A stretch of DNA of 64,000 nucleotides. Origin: Pseudanabaena sp. PCC 6802. Its GTDB lineage: Bacteria; Cyanobacteriota; Cyanobacteriia; Pseudanabaenales; Pseudanabaenaceae. The DNA lies in contig NZ_KB235914.1 in assembly GCF_000332175.1 (NCBI RefSeq), positions 4,371,793 through 4,435,792 of the forward strand. Direction: 5' to 3'. Made by a program: the position numbers and the translations under genes. Below are positions 7,349 to 16,089 of the stretch, in pieces. The notes beneath the pieces were generated by a model, which was not told where the DNA came from, ran no database searches, and was given only the letters and a program-made list of their open reading frames with translations. Each line of letters starts with the position of its first letter. The first letter of the stretch is position 1.

Positions 7349-8596
7349 ATGAGCTTGTCCACTCCCCAATCACAACTAGATGAAGATCGAGATCGCATCG
7401 TTGACTCAAACGATGATGAGGTTCTTTTTTGTGATGAAGATGAGGAGACCGCACCCCAAACGACTGATATATTACAAACAGAAACAGCAGGGGCAACAGA
7501 GACAGAGGTCTGGAAAGTAATTATTGTAGATGACGAGCCGTCCGTCCACCGCGCTACCCAACTGGCGCTTAAAAATTTTAGATTCGAGGATAAACCCCTG
7601 TCTTTTTACTCTGCCTATTCCGCAGAGGAGGCTAAGCAACTGATCTCGATCGACCATCCAGATACTACTTTTATTTTGCTGGATGTGGTGATGGAAACCA
7701 ACGACGCTGGATTGAGGGTAGTCCGCTACATTCGCGAAGAACTGAAAAATCAACATGTCCGCATAATTTTACGCACGGGGCACCCAGGTGAAGCGCCAGA
7801 GGAGTCGGTAATTGTTAACTACGATATTAACGACTACAAGCTCAAAGTAGAACTGACGCGCCAAAGGATGGTTACTACGGCGATCGCGGCACTACGTTCC
7901 TATCGCGATATCATCACGATCGAGAAACAAAAGCAGGAATTGACCCAAGCCCTGGAACATTTACAACAAACCCAGAACCAGCTTGAAGAATATGCTTACA
8001 TGCTGGAAATGAAAGTAGCCGAGCGTACGGTAGCGCTAGAAAAAGCCAATCAGGAACTTTACCTGCTGGCAAACCTGGATGGTTTGACTGGGGTTGCCAA
8101 TCGCCGTTGCTTTGACGAATACTGGCAAAAACAATGGCAACTGCTGGCAGAGCAGCAACAACCTCTTTCCTTAATTTTGATCGACATCGATTACTTTAAA
8201 AACTACAACGATCGCTACGGACACCAGGCTGGCGATGAATGCCTGCAAATAGTAGCAAGAACGATCTCTAACGTACTCAAACGCCCCACCGATCTAGTAG
8301 CTCGCTATGGCGGAGAAGAGTTTGCGATCGCTCTACCCAACACCCCATTAGCTGGCGCGCAACAGATCGTGCAAGCGATCGCATCTGAGATTGGCAAGTT
8401 AAACCTCGAACACACACATTCACCAATTAGCAACCACATCACCCTTAGTTTAGGCATCTCCTGCACGATCCCCAACCCCAATACTTCATGGAAATCCGCG
8501 ATCGCGATCGCGGATAAAGCTCTTTACCAAGCTAAAGAAGACGGTCGCAATCGCTACTGCGTTTTTGGAGAGCCAAGCATGCCATTAGTTCCTTAA
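7349..8596 (+). CDS. Response regulator with diguanylate cyclase output (REC-GGDEF)
   Basis: The 415-residue protein has an acidic N-terminal tail and a REC domain (about 55-180) with the acidic pocket VDDE near 61 and phosphoacceptor Asp112 (FILLDVVM). A coiled-coil linker (about 190-235) leads to a GGDEF domain (about 240-410). The active loop is GGEEF at 321-325. An RxxD inhibitory site (Arg312, Asp315) lies five residues before it, so an active, product-inhibited cyclic-di-GMP synthase is expected. It is the last gene of the FIST / kinase / GGDEF set and is the probable phosphorylation target of the kinase at 6325. Confidence 0.93.
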   Translation: MSLSTPQSQLDEDRDRIVDSNDDEVLFCDEDEETAPQTTDILQTETAGATETEVWKVIIVDDEPSVHRATQLALKNFRFEDKPLSFYSAYSAEEAKQLISIDHPDTTFILLDVVMETNDAGLRVVRYIREELKNQHVRIILRTGHPGEAPEESVIVNYDINDYKLKVELTRQRMVTTAIAALRSYRDIITIEKQKQELTQALEHLQQTQNQLEEYAYMLEMKVAERTVALEKANQELYLLANLDGLTGVANRRCFDEYWQKQWQLLAEQQQPLSLILIDIDYFKNYNDRYGHQAGDECLQIVARTISNVLKRPTDLVARYGGEEFAIALPNTPLAGAQQIVQAIASEIGKLNLEHTHSPISNHITLSLGISCTIPNPNTSWKSAIAIADKALYQAKEDGRNRYCVFGEPSMPLVP

Positions 8597-8660
8597 GCAT
8601 GGTAAGTCGCCACAAGTTCGGTAAGATCGACATGCGCTGTTATTACTGTCGCAGAATTTG

Positions 8661-10628
8661 ATGGAAGGGTCTTTTGCGCTCACAGTTTTAATGATTACTG
8701 CCATTGTGGCCGGGGTAACGGCTCAAGTGGCAGCTAACTATCTCAAAGTCCCGAGCATTGTCTTTCTGCTAATCTTTGGCGTAGCGCTCGGCGGTAACGG
8801 CTTGGCAGTTCTGCAACCCCGCGATTTGGGAATGGGATTGGAGGTGATCGTGTCGCTGTCGGTGGCGCTGATCCTGTTCGAGGGCGGTCTCAATCTCCAA
8901 CTGAGCGAGCTAGGTAAGGTTTCAGCGAGTTTGCGCAATCTGGTCACGACTGGTGCGCTAATTACGTTAATTGGCGGGGCGATCGCCGCCCATTGGCTGG
9001 CAGAGTTTCCTTGGCAAATCGCTTTTCTATATGCCTCGCTAGTAGTAGTAACGGGGCCAACCGTAATTAACCCGCTACTTAAGGAAGTCGGAGTCGAACG
9101 TCGGGTGGCTACCATCCTCGAAGGAGAAGGGGTATTAATTGATGCCATAGGTGCGATTCTGGCAGTAGTGGTGCTGGATGTAGTGCTTAAAGGCGATGCC
9201 AGCACCGCTGAAATCGTATTAGATCTGCTAGTCAGATTGAGTATCGGTGGCAGTATCGGAGCTTTAGGTGGATGGTTGCTGAGTAGATTTCTGAAGCGAT
9301 CGCAATTTCTCGCCGACGATCTCAAAAGTTCTGTGGTTGTAGCGGCAGTGCTGGGTCTGTTTGGTCTCGCCCAGTCGATTCAAAGCGAGTCAGGGTTGAT
9401 GACCGCCGTATTGGCGGGGATCGTGGTGAGAGCCGCCGCTGTACCAGATCAACGCCTTCTGATTAAATTTAAAGGTCAGTTGACCGTATTAACTGTATCC
9501 GTGCTGTTTGTCTTACTGGCAGCCAATCTCTCTATTCCCAGTATTTTTGTCTTGGGGTGGGGTGGGGTGCAAACGGTTCTGGTTCTGATGGCGATCGTGC
9601 GCCCCTTGAATATCCTGGTCTGTACCTGGGGCAGCAGTTTGAACTGGCGGCAAAAGGCATTTATTGCCTGGTGCGGCCCACGCGGGATCGTAGCGGCATC
9701 GGTAGCTTCTCTATTTGCCATTGTTCTGACCGAGCGCGGTGTCAATGGGGGCGACTCGATTAAAGCACTGGTGTTTTTAACTATTGCCATGACCGTATTT
9801 TTGCAGGGTCTCACCGCCAAATGGGTAGCCAAATTACTAGGCTTGGGCATATCAGAAGCCTCTGGTGTAGCGATCGTCGGTGGTAGTCCGCTGGGCTTAC
9901 TAGTGGCACGTTTATTCCAGCGCCACGGACAGAAAGTAACGCTGGTTGATACGAGCGCTGAAGTTTACAAACAAGCGATCGCCCTGGATATTCCTGCATT
10001 CGTTAGTAATGGATTGGATATGAAAGCCCTGGCAGAGGCAGGACTGGATTCTGTAGGCACTTTTATTGCCTTAACAATCAATACTGATGTGAATTTAGTA
10101 TTAGCGCAAAGAGTCATGGAGGAATTTCGTCCGCCTAAAGTTTTTGCCGTCTATACTAGAGAAGATAACGGCAAAGAAGATAATAATTACCAGGATATTC
10201 AACAGGCATTTGGGAATAGAGTTGCCATCAAAGCGTGGAATCAGCATATCAGTTTGCAGGAAATCCGCTTAGGAGAGGTAACTCTCATCGAAACCGACGA
10301 TCTCCAACTATCGCAATTCAATGCTCTGTACAACTCTGGCAACCTATTACCCATCGTGTTCGAGCGCAAAGAACGCTTGCAAATTGTTCCGGCTGATATT
10401 ACTTGGGAGAGCGGCGATCGCATTATCTATTTACTCTACACCCCCAAACTGCTGAATGCTGCTTCCAGTCTGTCATTAGAACCAGGATCTACGACGATTG
10501 ATGTCACGCCCGAAGATATCCCACTAGTTGTCAATCCCAACCAGAAACAGAGCGATTCTAATGGCGCTCAAGATTATCTCAAGATGGCAAGAGAGATTCT
10601 CAAAAAATCGGGTAAAAATCTATCGTAG
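8661..10628 (+). CDS. CPA1-type Na+/H+ antiporter with C-terminal TrkA-N domain
   Basis: The 655-residue membrane protein exchanges monovalent cations for protons. About twelve hydrophobic helices span residues 5-395; conserved family motifs include ALILFEGGLNL, VVVTGPTVINPLL and GEGVLIDAIGAILAVV. The cytosolic part from ~402 has a Rossmann nucleotide-binding fold (GVAIVGGSPLGLLVARLF, then VTLVDTS) like TrkA/KefC regulatory domains. Next comes a TrkA-C-like segment near 560-600. ATG 8661 is preferred over the TTG three bases earlier. It is 61 bases downstream of the GGDEF gene and could share its transcript, but no functional link is evident. Confidence 0.9.
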   Translation: MEGSFALTVLMITAIVAGVTAQVAANYLKVPSIVFLLIFGVALGGNGLAVLQPRDLGMGLEVIVSLSVALILFEGGLNLQLSELGKVSASLRNLVTTGALITLIGGAIAAHWLAEFPWQIAFLYASLVVVTGPTVINPLLKEVGVERRVATILEGEGVLIDAIGAILAVVVLDVVLKGDASTAEIVLDLLVRLSIGGSIGALGGWLLSRFLKRSQFLADDLKSSVVVAAVLGLFGLAQSIQSESGLMTAVLAGIVVRAAAVPDQRLLIKFKGQLTVLTVSVLFVLLAANLSIPSIFVLGWGGVQTVLVLMAIVRPLNILVCTWGSSLNWRQKAFIAWCGPRGIVAASVASLFAIVLTERGVNGGDSIKALVFLTIAMTVFLQGLTAKWVAKLLGLGISEASGVAIVGGSPLGLLVARLFQRHGQKVTLVDTSAEVYKQAIALDIPAFVSNGLDMKALAEAGLDSVGTFIALTINTDVNLVLAQRVMEEFRPPKVFAVYTREDNGKEDNNYQDIQQAFGNRVAIKAWNQHISLQEIRLGEVTLIETDDLQLSQFNALYNSGNLLPIVFERKERLQIVPADITWESGDRIIYLLYTPKLLNAASSLSLEPGSTTIDVTPEDIPLVVNPNQKQSDSNGAQDYLKMAREILKKSGKNLS

Positions 10629-10645
10629 GGTAGACAAGGCTCGCC

Positions 10646-11857
10646 CTAATTATTAGATCGATCTGCGATCGCATATTGACGGCGCGTGAAGATTGCTAAT
10701 AGCAATACCAGGAAGGTCAATCCACCAGCAAGATAGAGAGAATAGCTATAGGTGATGGGGCGATTTTTATCGATGAGGGCACCAGCAATTACAGGCCCGA
10801 TCGCATTGGATATACTGAGATATGATGAATTCAGTCCTAACGCTATGCCTTGCTCCTCTGGTTTAGCATTGAGCGAAATCAAGGCGTTGACTGCGGGTTG
10901 CACTAGAGAATTGAATAGAGAGAATACAATACTAACTGCCACAAAGTAGACGATATTCTGCCACACTGGCATCAAAACGAACGTGGTACTGCGGATCAAA
11001 AGACCCATAAACAGGATTTGCGTCACATTGAGCCTTCGATTTAATGCTGGGATCCCCGCTGTTTGCATAATTACACCCAGCACCCCAAATATAAAAAACA
11101 TCATGGTTAAAGCTTCATTATTCTGTCCCAACACGTTGAGGAAGTAAGGCTGAAACGCAAACGTAAAGATCGTAAAGGTGGTGCCGATTAGAAAATTGAC
11201 GATCAAGAGAATTCCAATTTTAGGAATAGCTAAACCTTTAATTAAACTGTCCAAACCCAAATCGAAGATATCGATCGCTTTCGCTCCTCTAAAAGATAAT
11301 TGCTCGGGCTTTTGCTCTAACGTCTCAGGCAAATAAAAGATGGTCAGGAGGAGCGCGATCGCTGCAACCATGCCAGACACGACAAAAGATGCCCCTAACG
11401 AAATCTTCTGAGCCAGCAAACTCACGGCTGGCCCCAACACAAAGCCCAAACCAAAAGCTGCACCGTTAATACCAAAAGCCCTGGTTCGATTTGCAGGTGT
11501 AGTTACGTCTGACATGACAGCCTGCGCTACTGAGTTATTGCCACCCGTGATGCCATCCAGAAATCGCGCCATGAATAGAATTGCCGCATTTGGAGCAAAT
11601 CCCGCGATCGCGTTCGCCACGACCGTACCAAAGAGGCTGACGATCAAGAGCGGCTTTCTGCCAAAGCGATCGCTCAGCTTACCAATTACCGGAGTTGCAA
11701 AGAACTGGGCGATCGAGTAGGTAGCAAACAACAAGCTCGTATCGAAATCGCTAAGTTGATATTGCTTGCCATATAGATAAATAACCGGGATGAGAATCGT
11801 AAGGCTAAGTGAATTAATAAAAGAAATGAGTGCAATAATCCAAAAAGTCCGATTCAT
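10646..11857 (-). CDS. MFS transporter, DHA1/tetracycline-exporter type
   Basis: The 403-residue protein has twelve predicted helices and the DHA1 loop motif GKLSDRFGRKPLLI after helix 2. Motif C (GFVLGPAVS) is in helix 5, as in antiporter-type drug exporters. A long central loop (about 185-205) separates the two halves. It is transcribed toward the antiporter gene, ending 17 bases from it. Substrate cannot be told from sequence; drug or metabolite efflux by proton exchange is the family norm. Confidence 0.88.
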   Translation of the reverse strand: MNRTFWIIALISFINSLSLTILIPVIYLYGKQYQLSDFDTSLLFATYSIAQFFATPVIGKLSDRFGRKPLLIVSLFGTVVANAIAGFAPNAAILFMARFLDGITGGNNSVAQAVMSDVTTPANRTRAFGINGAAFGLGFVLGPAVSLLAQKISLGASFVVSGMVAAIALLLTIFYLPETLEQKPEQLSFRGAKAIDIFDLGLDSLIKGLAIPKIGILLIVNFLIGTTFTIFTFAFQPYFLNVLGQNNEALTMMFFIFGVLGVIMQTAGIPALNRRLNVTQILFMGLLIRSTTFVLMPVWQNIVYFVAVSIVFSLFNSLVQPAVNALISLNAKPEEQGIALGLNSSYLSISNAIGPVIAGALIDKNRPITYSYSLYLAGGLTFLVLLLAIFTRRQYAIADRSNN

Positions 11858-11967
11858 TTACTGGCAAGCTCAAAAGATCGCACCCCATCATAAAACAAAA
11901 CGCACGACAACGCTCAAATACAAGTACGAGCAGTGCCGTGCATTGGATCGATTGAGATCGAGGCAGA

Positions 11968-12615
11968 TTAAGCCGCCTTGAGAATCCCGCGCAGTTCTCC
12001 ACCCCGATTCCCCTTGGTATGCAAATCTACATACAACATACCATTGTCGAGAGCCTGGAGCTGCTCGGGCGTGAGAGTGTACTCGCCACTAATCTTGCCG
12101 CTAAGATTATCCGCATCAAGAGTTACGGTTAAAGCATATTGAAATGGCCCATTCTGATTTGCCATGCCCTTATGGATATGAATGGCGGTGGTGACATTTG
12201 GGTTGGGCGGCGTGGCTGGATCGGTAGCGTAGTCGCGCAGAGGACTACTTAAGTTACTGAATTGCCCCCTCACAATCAGGCGATTATCTGATGATAAGAC
12301 TGCGCCAACCGATCCCCATGCTGAAGTCTCTGCTGGCGACGGAACTACCTTTTTCCCGGTCATGACAGCGGTAAACTGGCGAAATGTCATGCCGGGGTTC
12401 TGCGCTAGTAAAACTCGCGCCGCTTCCTGTTGAGAATTGAGCGCATCGAGCATGGGAAATCTTGGCTCTAAGCTTGTCGGTTGACCAGTACCTAAATCGA
12501 TCGCTAAATTCCTGGCTGGCAAGTTCGTACTCAACGATGGCATCGGTACGCTGGCTAAACCAATGCAAGCAATAAGACCAAGTAAGAAATTGAGCGCTAA
12601 TTTTTTAATATTCAT
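11968..12615 (-). CDS. Secreted CHRD-domain protein
   Basis: The 215-residue protein has a signal peptide (MNIKKLALNFLLGLIACIGL...). The C-terminal two thirds form a CHRD (chordin) domain: MTGKKVVPSP, TTAIHIHKGMANQNG, LDADNLSGKISGEYTLTPEQ and LYVDLHTKGNRGGELRGIL. CHRD proteins are extracytoplasmic and of uncertain biochemical role in bacteria. A GAGGT sequence lies about 14 bases before ATG 12615. It is transcribed in the same direction as the MFS gene, 110 bases upstream of it. Confidence 0.88.
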   Translation of the reverse strand: MNIKKLALNFLLGLIACIGLASVPMPSLSTNLPARNLAIDLGTGQPTSLEPRFPMLDALNSQQEAARVLLAQNPGMTFRQFTAVMTGKKVVPSPAETSAWGSVGAVLSSDNRLIVRGQFSNLSSPLRDYATDPATPPNPNVTTAIHIHKGMANQNGPFQYALTVTLDADNLSGKISGEYTLTPEQLQALDNGMLYVDLHTKGNRGGELRGILKAA

Positions 12616-12700
12616 GGGAGCTTTACCTCAAGATGATATAGCTGGGATTCTATATGTGCTATACGCCAATCCCGCGCCACTGGATCTTTATTGGTGAGCA

Positions 12701-12793
12701 AGATCCTACTTGGCCTGCGATCGCGATCGCAAACAGCCCGAAAGATCGCCCACATAATTAAGGAGTGTTGATTCTATACCAAAAGGATTTGTT
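12701..12793 (+). promoter_or_regulatory. Duplicated upstream region, copy 1
   Basis: The block from AGATCCTACTTGGCCTGCG through CACATAATTAA, GTGTTGATT and ACCAAAAGGATTTGTT matches, in order, the block at 13463-13555 ahead of the next paralogue. The tandem duplication therefore included the promoter and ribosome-binding region. AAGGA lies about nine bases before ATG 12794. Confidence 0.6.
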
Positions 12794-13318
12794 ATGAACA
12801 AGCTCGTACAAAAGGTTGCTGCTGTTGGCCTAGTTTCTGGTTCCTGCCTGCTAGCTATAAATGCCCGCCCCGCTTCAGCTAATCCTGCTGAGCGCCCAGT
12901 TTACGAAAGAACCGAAACTCCATATGTCAGAACTCGAGTTTATGAAACTCCTGTGAGAGTTTATGAAACTCCTGTGAGAACGCATGTTTATGAAGCTCGC
13001 CCTGTAAGTTACCTACCTAGCTATATCCGCACCTCAGAATATTGCGAAACCAATCAAACCAGGTTCTCAGGCGTTTGGACTCGTCGCGGTGTCAGCCCTA
13101 CCTATGATGTTGTCTGGACTGACTATAATGGCGAAAGAATTTACGGCACTGCCGAAGTAGTTGAGAACAATAATGGTTATCTCACGCTTAACTATCGAGC
13201 CGGACACAACAGCGGTTACTATCAAGTGCGCTATGACACTAGAGATTCTATTAGTGGCACCTGGAGAGATGTTAGCGGTCGTCTTTGGGGCAGCGTCACT
13301 GCTTACGTACAACTTTAA
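12794..13318 (+). CDS. Secreted protein of unknown function, paralogue 1
   Basis: The 174-residue protein has a signal peptide (MNKLVQKVAAVGLVSGSCLL..., probable cleavage near ASA-NPA). A short repeat region follows, VYETPVR twice and VYEARPV once. The C-terminal domain (~75-174) has TSEYCETNQTRFSGVWTRRG, YDVVWTDYNGERIYGTAEVV and RYDTRDSISGTWRDVSGRLW, which looks like a small beta-barrel. The VYETPVR repeats come from a perfect 21-bp tandem duplication (12938-12958 and 12959-12979). I know no named family. It is a tandem duplicate of the next gene; the C-terminal domains are nearly the same. Confidence 0.75.
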   Translation: MNKLVQKVAAVGLVSGSCLLAINARPASANPAERPVYERTETPYVRTRVYETPVRVYETPVRTHVYEARPVSYLPSYIRTSEYCETNQTRFSGVWTRRGVSPTYDVVWTDYNGERIYGTAEVVENNNGYLTLNYRAGHNSGYYQVRYDTRDSISGTWRDVSGRLWGSVTAYVQL

Positions 13319-13327
13319 ATTACCTAT

Positions 13328-13360
13328 AGATGTGGGAAAGCGTCAAACTCTCCCACATCT
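13328..13360 (+). terminator. Stem-loop after secreted paralogue 1
   Basis: AGATGTGGGA at 13328-13337 pairs perfectly with TCCCACATCT at 13351-13360, starting ten bases after the stop codon. There is no T-run, so it may be a transcript-end stabiliser instead of a classic intrinsic terminator. Confidence 0.6.
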
Positions 13361-13462
13361 CGACGATCGCTAAATATCCAATACTGCAAGGAAACTGCTA
13401 TGCAATGGGAGGCGACCTAACAGGCAAATGGTTGGGCAACGATCGGCAAAAGATCTGTGAAA

Positions 13463-13555
13463 AAGATCCTGCTTGACCTGCGATCGCGATCGCACGCAAC
13501 TCAAAAAATTACCTACATAATTAACATAGTGTTGATTTATACCAAAGGATTTGTT
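13463..13555 (+). promoter_or_regulatory. Duplicated upstream region, copy 2
   Basis: This block parallels 12701-12793: AAGATCCTGCTTGACCTGCG, CGATCGCGATCGCA, ACATAATTAA, GTGTTGATTTATACC and AAAGGATTTGTT just before ATG 13556. It shows that the downstream gene starts at 13556 and not at earlier in-frame codons such as 13457. Confidence 0.6.
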
Positions 13556-14005
13556 ATGAACAAGCTGCTGCAAAAAATTGTCCTTACTACTCTGGCTTCC
13601 AGTGCCTGTTTGCTCCCCTTGGCGACCAGTCCCGTGCTGGCAAACCCAGCCGAGAATACCTACCCTCACCCAACGGTCGATCGCTATTCTGAGGACCATC
13701 TGCCCACTTACATTCGCACCTCAGAATACTGTGAAACTAACCGCACCAGATTTTCAGGTGTCTGGACTCGTCGCGGACACACTCCAGTGTACGATGCGGT
13801 ATGGACTGACTATAACGGAGATAAGTATTACGGCACCGTCCAGGTGGTTGAGAACCACGATGGTTTACTAACCCTTACCTATCGTGCTGGACACAATACC
13901 GGTTACTATCGAGTGCGCTACGATACTAGAGACTCAATTAGCGGTACGTGGAGAGCCGATAACGGCAGTCTGTGGGGGAGCCTCACCGCCGCTGTAGATC
14001 TGTAG
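13556..14005 (+). CDS. Secreted protein of unknown function, paralogue 2
   Basis: The 149-residue protein has a signal peptide (MNKLLQKIVLTTLASSACLL..., likely cut near VLA-NPA). Its C-terminal domain closely matches paralogue 1: TSEYCETNRTRFSGVWTRRG, YDAVWTDYNGDKYYGTVQVV, YRAGHNTGYYRVRYDTRDSI. The repeat spacer VYETPVR is absent. A longer frame open from 13457 is rejected because its extra 33 codons lie in the duplicated upstream region and precede the conserved AAAGGATTTGTT-ATG start. Function unknown; an extracytoplasmic location is inferred. Confidence 0.75.
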   Translation: MNKLLQKIVLTTLASSACLLPLATSPVLANPAENTYPHPTVDRYSEDHLPTYIRTSEYCETNRTRFSGVWTRRGHTPVYDAVWTDYNGDKYYGTVQVVENHDGLLTLTYRAGHNTGYYRVRYDTRDSISGTWRADNGSLWGSLTAAVDL

Positions 14006-14040
14006 CCTCCACTTCAGAAAATATTAAGAATTTTCGCTCC

Positions 14041-14093
14041 GTAAACGCGACTCCTAATCGTAAACGCGATTCCTAATTGGGAGTCGCGTTTAC
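14041..14093. terminator. Bidirectional stem-loop between convergent genes, with two alternative left arms
   Basis: GTAAACGCGACTCC (14041-14054) pairs exactly with GGAGTCGCGTTTAC (14080-14093). A near-copy of the left arm, GTAAACGCGATTCC (14060-14073), could pair with the same right arm with one mismatch. The right arm covers the TAA stop of ruvC (14090-14092). Confidence 0.7.
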
Positions 14094-14563
14094 ATTGGGT
14101 TGAACATCCAACAGGTGAGGGCGATCGCCAGAGCATCGCTAGCATCATCGGGCTTAATGGGAGCCGACAAATTCAACTCGCGCATCACTGCCCCATGAAC
14201 GTCAGACTTATCCGCATTCCCATAGCCCGTCAGCGCTTGCTTAATCTGAGGTGGCGAAAATTCCTCCGGGGCAATGCCGTGCTGAGATAGAGTCAGTAAA
14301 ATCACGCCGCGCGCCTGCGCCACGCTAATCAGATTGCCCATGCGATAAAAAAAGAGCTTTTCCATCCCCACCAACTGAGGCTGCCATTGTGTCAATACCA
14401 CATGCATATCCTCGTAGATAATCTTGAGGCGATCGCCCATTGGAGTTTTTTTCGGTGTTTGGATTACCCCCACATCCAACAACTCGGGCAAATTTCCCTG
14501 GTTGACATCAATTACACCAAATCCTAAAGTGGCGATACCGGGATCTAATCCTAAGATTCTCAT
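14090..14563 (-). CDS. ruvC: Crossover junction endodeoxyribonuclease RuvC
   Basis: The 157-residue protein is a full-length RuvC, which cuts Holliday junctions symmetrically during recombination. The acidic active site is visible: Asp7 in [16 protein letters not shown], Glu68 in VGMEKLFF, and Asp140/Asp143 in [14 protein letters not shown]. It starts four bases inside the end of the upstream PPC-domain gene (ATGA overlap) and ends in a stem-loop shared with the convergent secreted-protein gene. The resolvasome partners RuvA and RuvB are not in this window, as is usual in cyanobacteria. Confidence 0.96.
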   Translation of the reverse strand: MRILGLDPGIATLGFGVIDVNQGNLPELLDVGVIQTPKKTPMGDRLKIIYEDMHVVLTQWQPQLVGMEKLFFYRMGNLISVAQARGVILLTLSQHGIAPEEFSPPQIKQALTGYGNADKSDVHGAVMRELNLSAPIKPDDASDALAIALTCWMFNPM

Positions 14564-15006
14564 TCCACGGGTTTGAGCTTAGTCACAGTAAGCGTAAACT
14601 TGCCGCCACTGCTGCCGCCAAAAGACTGGACGCGAATCGTGTAGGTACCTGCCTTCTTGATGCGATAGAACAGGAGAGAATTGGTACCTTCACCCTCACC
14701 ATCATCGTTCTCAGCAACAATATCACCATCTTTACCCAACAGGCTAACAATCGTATCGAATGACTCTGAGGTAGCAGAAATTTCTATGCGATCGCCCGCT
14801 TGCGCTTCAATAGAATAATCTTTGGCAAAGCCCTTTTGTCCGGTAGGGATATCGCGATCTGAGAGCGTATCCGTAACCGACCCCTTGGGCATGGGAATAG
14901 CAGCATAAAAACCCGGTTTGGGCTGTGCCATTACCGAAGCACTTAGCCCCACATGCAAACCTATACCAAGTGCCAGAACCGGTATAGCGAAGATTAGATT
15001 TTTCAT
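14560..15006 (-). CDS. Exported PPC-domain protein
   Basis: The 148-residue protein has a signal peptide (residues 1-28, ending VMA-Q). It has a single bacterial pre-peptidase C-terminal (PPC) domain: [40 protein letters not shown], then [23 protein letters not shown] domains are beta-sandwiches found in secreted enzymes; here it stands alone with no protease. It overlaps ruvC by four bases, so the pair is co-translated although no functional connection is obvious. Extracytoplasmic location is inferred. Confidence 0.8.
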   Translation of the reverse strand: MKNLIFAIPVLALGIGLHVGLSASVMAQPKPGFYAAIPMPKGSVTDTLSDRDIPTGQKGFAKDYSIEAQAGDRIEISATSESFDTIVSLLGKDGDIVAENDDGEGEGTNSLLFYRIKKAGTYTIRVQSFGGSSGGKFTLTVTKLKPVE

Positions 15007-15027
15007 AGTTTATACTTGCATCAAACC

Positions 15028-15801
15028 TCAGGATGCCTCTTGAATTGGTGCGTCAATTGTGTCTCTACTAAAGTGAGGTTGTCGATCTTGTTGCAAAGGC
15101 GTTACCTGGATCTTGCCATAAAATTCTGTCTGCGACAGTTCCACTTTAGATTGCGATGATAGGAATAGTAAACCCCAAAATACACCGATCTTATCGTTGA
15201 AAATCTCGGCTAAATCGGAAATCTCAATATCTATATCGGGATTTTCGGCAAAATACCGATCGAGATCCATAATAATTTCCGAAAGGTTCTCTTTATGTGC
15301 CAGTTTCGCGATCGCTCTGATGGCAGCTTGACGGTTTACCTTGGGCTGGCGCGCCTTTAACTTGCGATCTGATTTTTGGTCTACTAAAACGGCGATCGCT
15401 TCTAGCTGTGCGATTAATTCCTGTAGGGTTATTCGCCGCTGTTGCGGTGGTAAGGCAACCGGACGACGTTGCAGGCGTTGCTCGAAGTTATACGGCAGTT
15501 CTAATTGCATTCCCTCTTGCAAAAATTCCGGATCTTCTCCTTCGAATGCTTCTCCCTCTTCTAATGCCATCTGAGCTTGCGATAGGCTATTAGCTTTCAG
15601 CAAAATTAGCATTGAGGCATACAACAACGCATGACCTGACTCGTAGAGATCGCGGCGATCGTCATTGAACAACCTTGCCAGGAAGCGATCTACCACATCG
15701 ATGACCTGTACGTCCCAGGGATCGATCTCACCCCGTTCCGCCAGGTCGATCAACATAGCAATTGCTTCTTTTGTAACCGACTCTGCGATCGAAACCGTCA
15801 T
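15028..15801 (-). CDS. scpA: Segregation and condensation protein A (ScpA)
   Basis: The 257-residue protein is the kleisin of the SMC-ScpAB condensin that organises and segregates the chromosome. The N-terminal SMC-binding part has AIAMLIDLAERGEIDPWDVQ and VIDVVDRFLARL. The middle is acidic (LEEGEAFEGEDPEF) and typical of a kleisin linker. The C-terminal winged-helix part has ISDLAEIFNDKIGVFWGLLF and SQTEFYGKIQV. It sits 21 bases upstream of the PPC gene, so scpA, the PPC gene and ruvC probably form one transcript. Confidence 0.92.
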   Translation of the reverse strand: MTVSIAESVTKEAIAMLIDLAERGEIDPWDVQVIDVVDRFLARLFNDDRRDLYESGHALLYASMLILLKANSLSQAQMALEEGEAFEGEDPEFLQEGMQLELPYNFEQRLQRRPVALPPQQRRITLQELIAQLEAIAVLVDQKSDRKLKARQPKVNRQAAIRAIAKLAHKENLSEIIMDLDRYFAENPDIDIEISDLAEIFNDKIGVFWGLLFLSSQSKVELSQTEFYGKIQVTPLQQDRQPHFSRDTIDAPIQEAS

Positions 15802-15993
15802 TTGTGTTTACCCAGAGCTTGTAGGCAAAATGTAATTTGGTTGGGTTAGCTACACATTAGTCGAACAAGACATTAGTCGGACAAGACATTGCCAGGATTT
15901 ACCCAAGGGCAAATCGAATCGCTAATCCCAGATAACATATACCACAGACAGCTTTTTCTGCCCATAGTCCATCACAAAAGATCGCACTTTATC

Positions 15994-16060
15994 GATCCCC
16001 CCGGCCCCCTGCAAAAATGAGAACTCGACAAAGCCCTCTTATTCAGGGGGGTGGGGGATC
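15994..16060. repeat. GATCCCCCC inverted repeat
   Basis: GATCCCCCCGGCCCCCTG (15994-16011) faces CAGGGGGGTGGGGGATC (16044-16060) across a 32-base loop that contains CTCTTATTCAGGG. This is a dispersed palindrome type frequent in cyanobacteria. It lies 30 bases after the LapA-like gene stop and may act as its terminator. Confidence 0.65.
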
Positions 16061-16089
16061 TCCTTCTTTGTAAATATCAGTGAATAGAC

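Noticed and set aside
8738-9325. 195-codon frame antisense to the antiporter gene
   Set aside because: Low-complexity Ser/Pro/Arg composition from the opposite strand of transmembrane codons; no start context or homology.
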